Below are positions 21,622 to 23,951 of a stretch of DNA of 23,951 nucleotides, one piece after another. The notes beneath the pieces are model-generated. The model was not told the DNA's origin and ran no database searches. It was given only the letters and a program-made list of their open reading frames with translations. Position numbers and translations under genes: made by a program. Location of the stretch: positions 1-23,951 of the forward strand of contig JBBSEZ010000112.1 in assembly GCA_038239195.1 (NCBI GenBank). The letters run 5' to 3'. Origin of the DNA: JBBSEZ01 sp038239195. Lineage in GTDB: Bacteria; Planctomycetota; Planctomycetia; Gemmatales; Gemmataceae. The stretch's first letter is position 1. Each line of letters starts with the position of its first letter.

Positions 21622-21690
21622 ACAGGAGGCAACCAAGGACGAAGAGGATCGACCATTCCGACTTTCTTCGTTGCCTTCGTTGCCTTCTGT
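21622..21690. repeat. Inverted 9-mer array between convergent genes
   Basis: The right arm (21665-21690) has CTTCGTTGC twice in tandem plus CTTC. Its reverse complement matches 21622-21645 at all but two positions, with a 2-nt gap. It lies between the adaptor stop and the convergent stop of the multidomain gene (21710), and may act as a bidirectional transcription end, though there is no clear T-run. It is the same kind of structure as the arrays inside the cassette, but with a 9-base unit. Confidence 0.75.
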
Positions 21691-21709
21691 TCAAATTCTT
21701 CGATTTCGA

Positions 21710-23951
21710 TCAGCGGCCCGGTCCCGCGGCCTGGCGCGTCTCCTGCGCTGCGAACAGTAGCAGCCCCATGCCCTCGGGCCGCAGCGCCTCCTCGGGCACC
21801 TCGGCCGGCAGCGACCACGCCTGCACGCCGCGGCCCGGCAGAACGCGCACCACGTTCGCGGCCCAGGCGCGGCCGGGGGTAACAATGTCCCCTGTCAGGG
21901 CCGCCATCGGAATGGCCGCTTCGACCACCCAGGCTGTCTCCTCGTGGTGGACCGCGACGAACCAGCGCGGGCCCCAGGTGGGGTCGCCCCAGCAGTCCTC
22001 GGCCACGCAGCCGCGCGCATCGACCTGAAGGTGGAAGCACGTCGAATAGTCGCGGTCGAGGTCGAGCAGGATGCTCACGCGGTCGTGCTTGCGCAGGTCG
22101 CCGTCGCGCGCCTTTACCTTGGCCGGCTCCGTCTTCTCCCCGGCGGGGCGAGTGCAGCGCACGGCCACGTAGAGGAAGTCCTTGTCGTGGGCCATGCGCA
22201 CCTCGGTCGGATAGCGCGTCAGGGTGTCGCCGCCCGCGTTCTGGAGCTTCTCGGCGCGGGCACGCTCCCAGCAGGGGTCGTCGAGTTTCCCGTCGAGGTA
22301 GGGCTTGGTGTCGGTCGATTTGCACTGGAAGACGGGCTTGGGCGGCGGGCCCGTGCGGTTCATCAGCCACAACTCGGCCAGCGCTGCGGCGCGCCACGGG
22401 CCATCGGCGGTGCGCAGGGCGAAGTCGCGATACCACTCCTTGGCCTTCTCGAAGTCGCCGAGGTTGCGTCGAGCCGACTGCAAGCAGAACTGCACCGTAG
22501 GGTCGCCGGAGAACAGCGGGCCAAAGGCGGCCAGGCGCGGCTCGAGGTCGAGGCTGCTCTGATACCACTTCCGCGCGTCCTCCTTGCTGCCCAGCAGTTC
22601 CATCTGGCTCCGGTTGCGGCCCTCGAACTGCACTTCCGGGACAGGGGGGCCGGCCTTGCCTTTCTGGCCCTTGCGCGGCGGTGCCGGGGGCGGGGCCTTT
22701 TTGTTCGTCTCGACGGGCAGGCCCAGCTCGAGGCGCTGGACGAGGAGAAACTGGCCGAGGTCGTGTCGGCGCCGCGCCTCGCTGCTGCTGTTGTGCCTCA
22801 CCAGCCAGCGGTAGCCCTCGACAGTGAGGGGGTGCGTGGGGTAGCGATCGACCAGCAGCAGATAGGCCTCGCGGGCCAGGTTCCACTGCCCGGCGCGGGC
22901 GAACTGGCAGGCGGCGGCGTGAGCGGCGCGGGCAGCTTGATCGTCGGGCATGGCGCTGAGCATCGGGCCGATCTGGGCGAGCAGGCGGTCGGGGCTCACG
23001 AGGGGCGCCCCGCCCTTGTCGGCGGGGGCCTCGCTCATCGCCATCAGCATGGCCCGGGATCGGGCGGCGCGCACCATCTCCGGGGTCGCCTCCTGGCTCG
23101 CGCTGGCTGCCCGGCGGGCCACGCCGCCCGGCGCCAGGGCGAGCCCCTGCATCAAGTCGCGATGCCCGGCCGCTCCGGGGAGGCGATCGGCCAGCAGACG
23201 ATAGCGCCGCTGCGTGGGGGGCCTGACCTCCGCGCATGCCAGAAGCCCTTGCGGCCCGCTGGCGAGCTCGCGCAGGCTCCCCCCCAGAGACGGGACCAGC
23301 GCGGTGAGGTCGAGCACGACGCCCGGGGCGTTCGTACTGCTCAGACCGTAGAGCTTCGATGGCTTCCAGGGCCGGAGCCCTAGCCCGCTCAACTGCTCGG
23401 GAAAGGCCTTCGGGTCGCCGGCGCGCACGAACGCCTCGCGGAGCGCCTCGACGACGAGGGCATCGAGGGCGCTCGCGGCCGCGTCGTCGGTGAGGAGCAC
23501 GCCGGGCTGCCAGGTGCGGATCGCGAGGACGAGCTGGCCGAGCAACTGCTCGGCGGTGCGATCGCCGTGCAGTCGATCCCAGGCGCGCAAAACGTCGGCT
23601 CGCTCTGCCTGCGCGACGTGCGAGCTGAGGGGGAACGACCACAGCGCCTCCGCGCTCGCCCCGCCCGCGGAGCGGAAGGCCTGCCGGGCACGGTCGCGCT
23701 CCGCGGCGCGGGCGTGGGCCGCGGTGGCGGGATCGGCCGCGGTGACGCACAGACCGGCCGTCAGATACCCGGCCTCGCCGCCGAGGGCGACGACGGCGTC
23801 CATTGGGAACGACGTGGCCCGCGCGTGGACGAACAGGGCAGCGGCGCGATGCCCGCCGCGTTTCTTCACGTCCCAGGTCCGGCCGCCGTCCTTCGTGACG
23901 ACGACTGTGCCCAGCTCCCCGACGGCCCAGCCTTCCTTCTCGTTGAGGAAG
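21710..23951 (-). CDS. Partial multidomain protein: Ycf48/BNR-like repeat, PIG-L-like region, CBM9-like C-terminus
   Basis: The frame is open from the stop at 21710 to the window edge, so the true start lies outside. A GTG at 23869 is not the start, because real-looking sequence continues upstream: 23870-23950 encodes GWAVGELGTVVVTKDGG followed by RTWDV. This is a Ycf48/BNR-type propeller repeat. Next comes a region with PIG-L-like spacing (AAERDRARQAFRSAGG, YGLSS), but the zinc-binding HPDD motif is replaced by ATSFPMD, so deacetylase activity is doubtful. A helical, TPR-like middle follows (AREAYLLLVDRYPTHPLTVEGYRWL; EKAKEWYRDFAL), split by a Lys/Pro-rich linker. The C-terminus (nt about 21760-22330) resembles family 9 carbohydrate-binding modules: KPYLDGKLDDPCWERA, TEVRMAHDKDFLYVAVRC, SILLDLDRDYSTCFHLQV. 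Export cannot be judged without the N-terminus. Function is unknown. Confidence 0.8.
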   Translation of the reverse strand, partial: FLNEKEGWAVGELGTVVVTKDGGRTWDVKKRGGHRAAALFVHARATSFPMDAVVALGGEAGYLTAGLCVTAADPATAAHARAAERDRARQAFRSAGGASAEALWSFPLSSHVAQAERADVLRAWDRLHGDRTAEQLLGQLVLAIRTWQPGVLLTDDAAASALDALVVEALREAFVRAGDPKAFPEQLSGLGLRPWKPSKLYGLSSTNAPGVVLDLTALVPSLGGSLRELASGPQGLLACAEVRPPTQRRYRLLADRLPGAAGHRDLMQGLALAPGGVARRAASASQEATPEMVRAARSRAMLMAMSEAPADKGGAPLVSPDRLLAQIGPMLSAMPDDQAARAAHAAACQFARAGQWNLAREAYLLLVDRYPTHPLTVEGYRWLVRHNSSSEARRRHDLGQFLLVQRLELGLPVETNKKAPPPAPPRKGQKGKAGPPVPEVQFEGRNRSQMELLGSKEDARKWYQSSLDLEPRLAAFGPLFSGDPTVQFCLQSARRNLGDFEKAKEWYRDFALRTADGPWRAAALAELWLMNRTGPPPKPVFQCKSTDTKPYLDGKLDDPCWERARAEKLQNAGGDTLTRYPTEVRMAHDKDFLYVAVRCTRPAGEKTEPAKVKARDGDLRKHDRVSILLDLDRDYSTCFHLQVDARGCVAEDCWGDPTWGPRWFVAVHHEETAWVVEAAIPMAALTGDIVTPGRAWAANVVRVLPGRGVQAWSLPAEVPEEALRPEGMGLLLFAAQETRQAAGPGR

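Noticed and set aside
21513..23383. Long open frames of 745 aa (minus, other frame) and 479 aa (plus)
   Set aside because: They are shadows of the CBM9-ending gene. Their composition is Arg/Pro/Gly-rich and part of one reads through the 9-mer repeat array.

Overview
The window is GC-rich DNA from a Gram-negative bacterium. Its features point to Planctomycetes, most like the Gemmata group: very long TolC-like outer-membrane lipoproteins, two complete ABC-type export sets with periplasmic adaptors, several small proteins I recall only from planctomycetes, and a giant mosaic protein with PIG-L-like and CBM9-like parts. The taxonomic call is inference from memory of family distributions, not from a search. 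I saw no rRNA, tRNA, CRISPR array, IS element or phage gene.

Layout. (1) 1-3113: a YbaK-type aminoacyl-tRNA deacylase on the minus strand, divergent from a HAD phosphatase and a DUF6941-like protein. A second plus-strand group follows: a DUF4365 protein with PD-(D/E)XK-like residues, a HicA-fold-like small protein overlapping it by ATGA, and a 78-aa conserved unknown. (2) 3319-10392, minus strand: a MacAB-TolC-like operon read as TolC-like lipoprotein (999 aa), HlyD-type adaptor, ABC ATPase, MacB-type permease. The first two genes overlap by 170 nt, and a 24-bp inverted repeat fills the adaptor-ATPase gap. (3) 10817-12549, plus strand: a cysteine-rich TolC-like lipoprotein coupled by a GTGA overlap to a BFD-like [2Fe-2S] protein. 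(4) 12565-14965, minus strand: NAD-dependent epimerase, retropepsin-like aspartic protease, and pyrF (OMP decarboxylase). (5) 15483-21618, plus strand: short-chain dehydrogenase, AsnB-type glutamine amidotransferase, DevC-like permease, DevA-like ATPase, DevB-like adaptor. (6) 21710-window end, minus strand: a partial multidomain protein entering from outside the window.

How they work together. Region 2 encodes all parts of a tripartite ABC exporter: inner-membrane permease and ATPase, adaptor and outer-membrane channel. Region 5 looks like a small synthesis-plus-export cassette, in which two tailoring or assembly enzymes are followed by a second exporter of the cyanobacterial DevBCA type that lacks its own outer-membrane channel. 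The channels of regions 2 or 3 could serve it.

The most unusual structure not explained by the genes is in region 5. Three of its four internal gene junctions, and the junction after its last gene, carry hairpin-forming arrays of short tandem units of 7 or 9 bases. The units differ in sequence from spacer to spacer but share one architecture: a tandem block followed by its imperfect reverse complement. Two of these arrays contain the stop codon of the upstream gene. They resemble the heptanucleotide STRR repeats of cyanobacteria.
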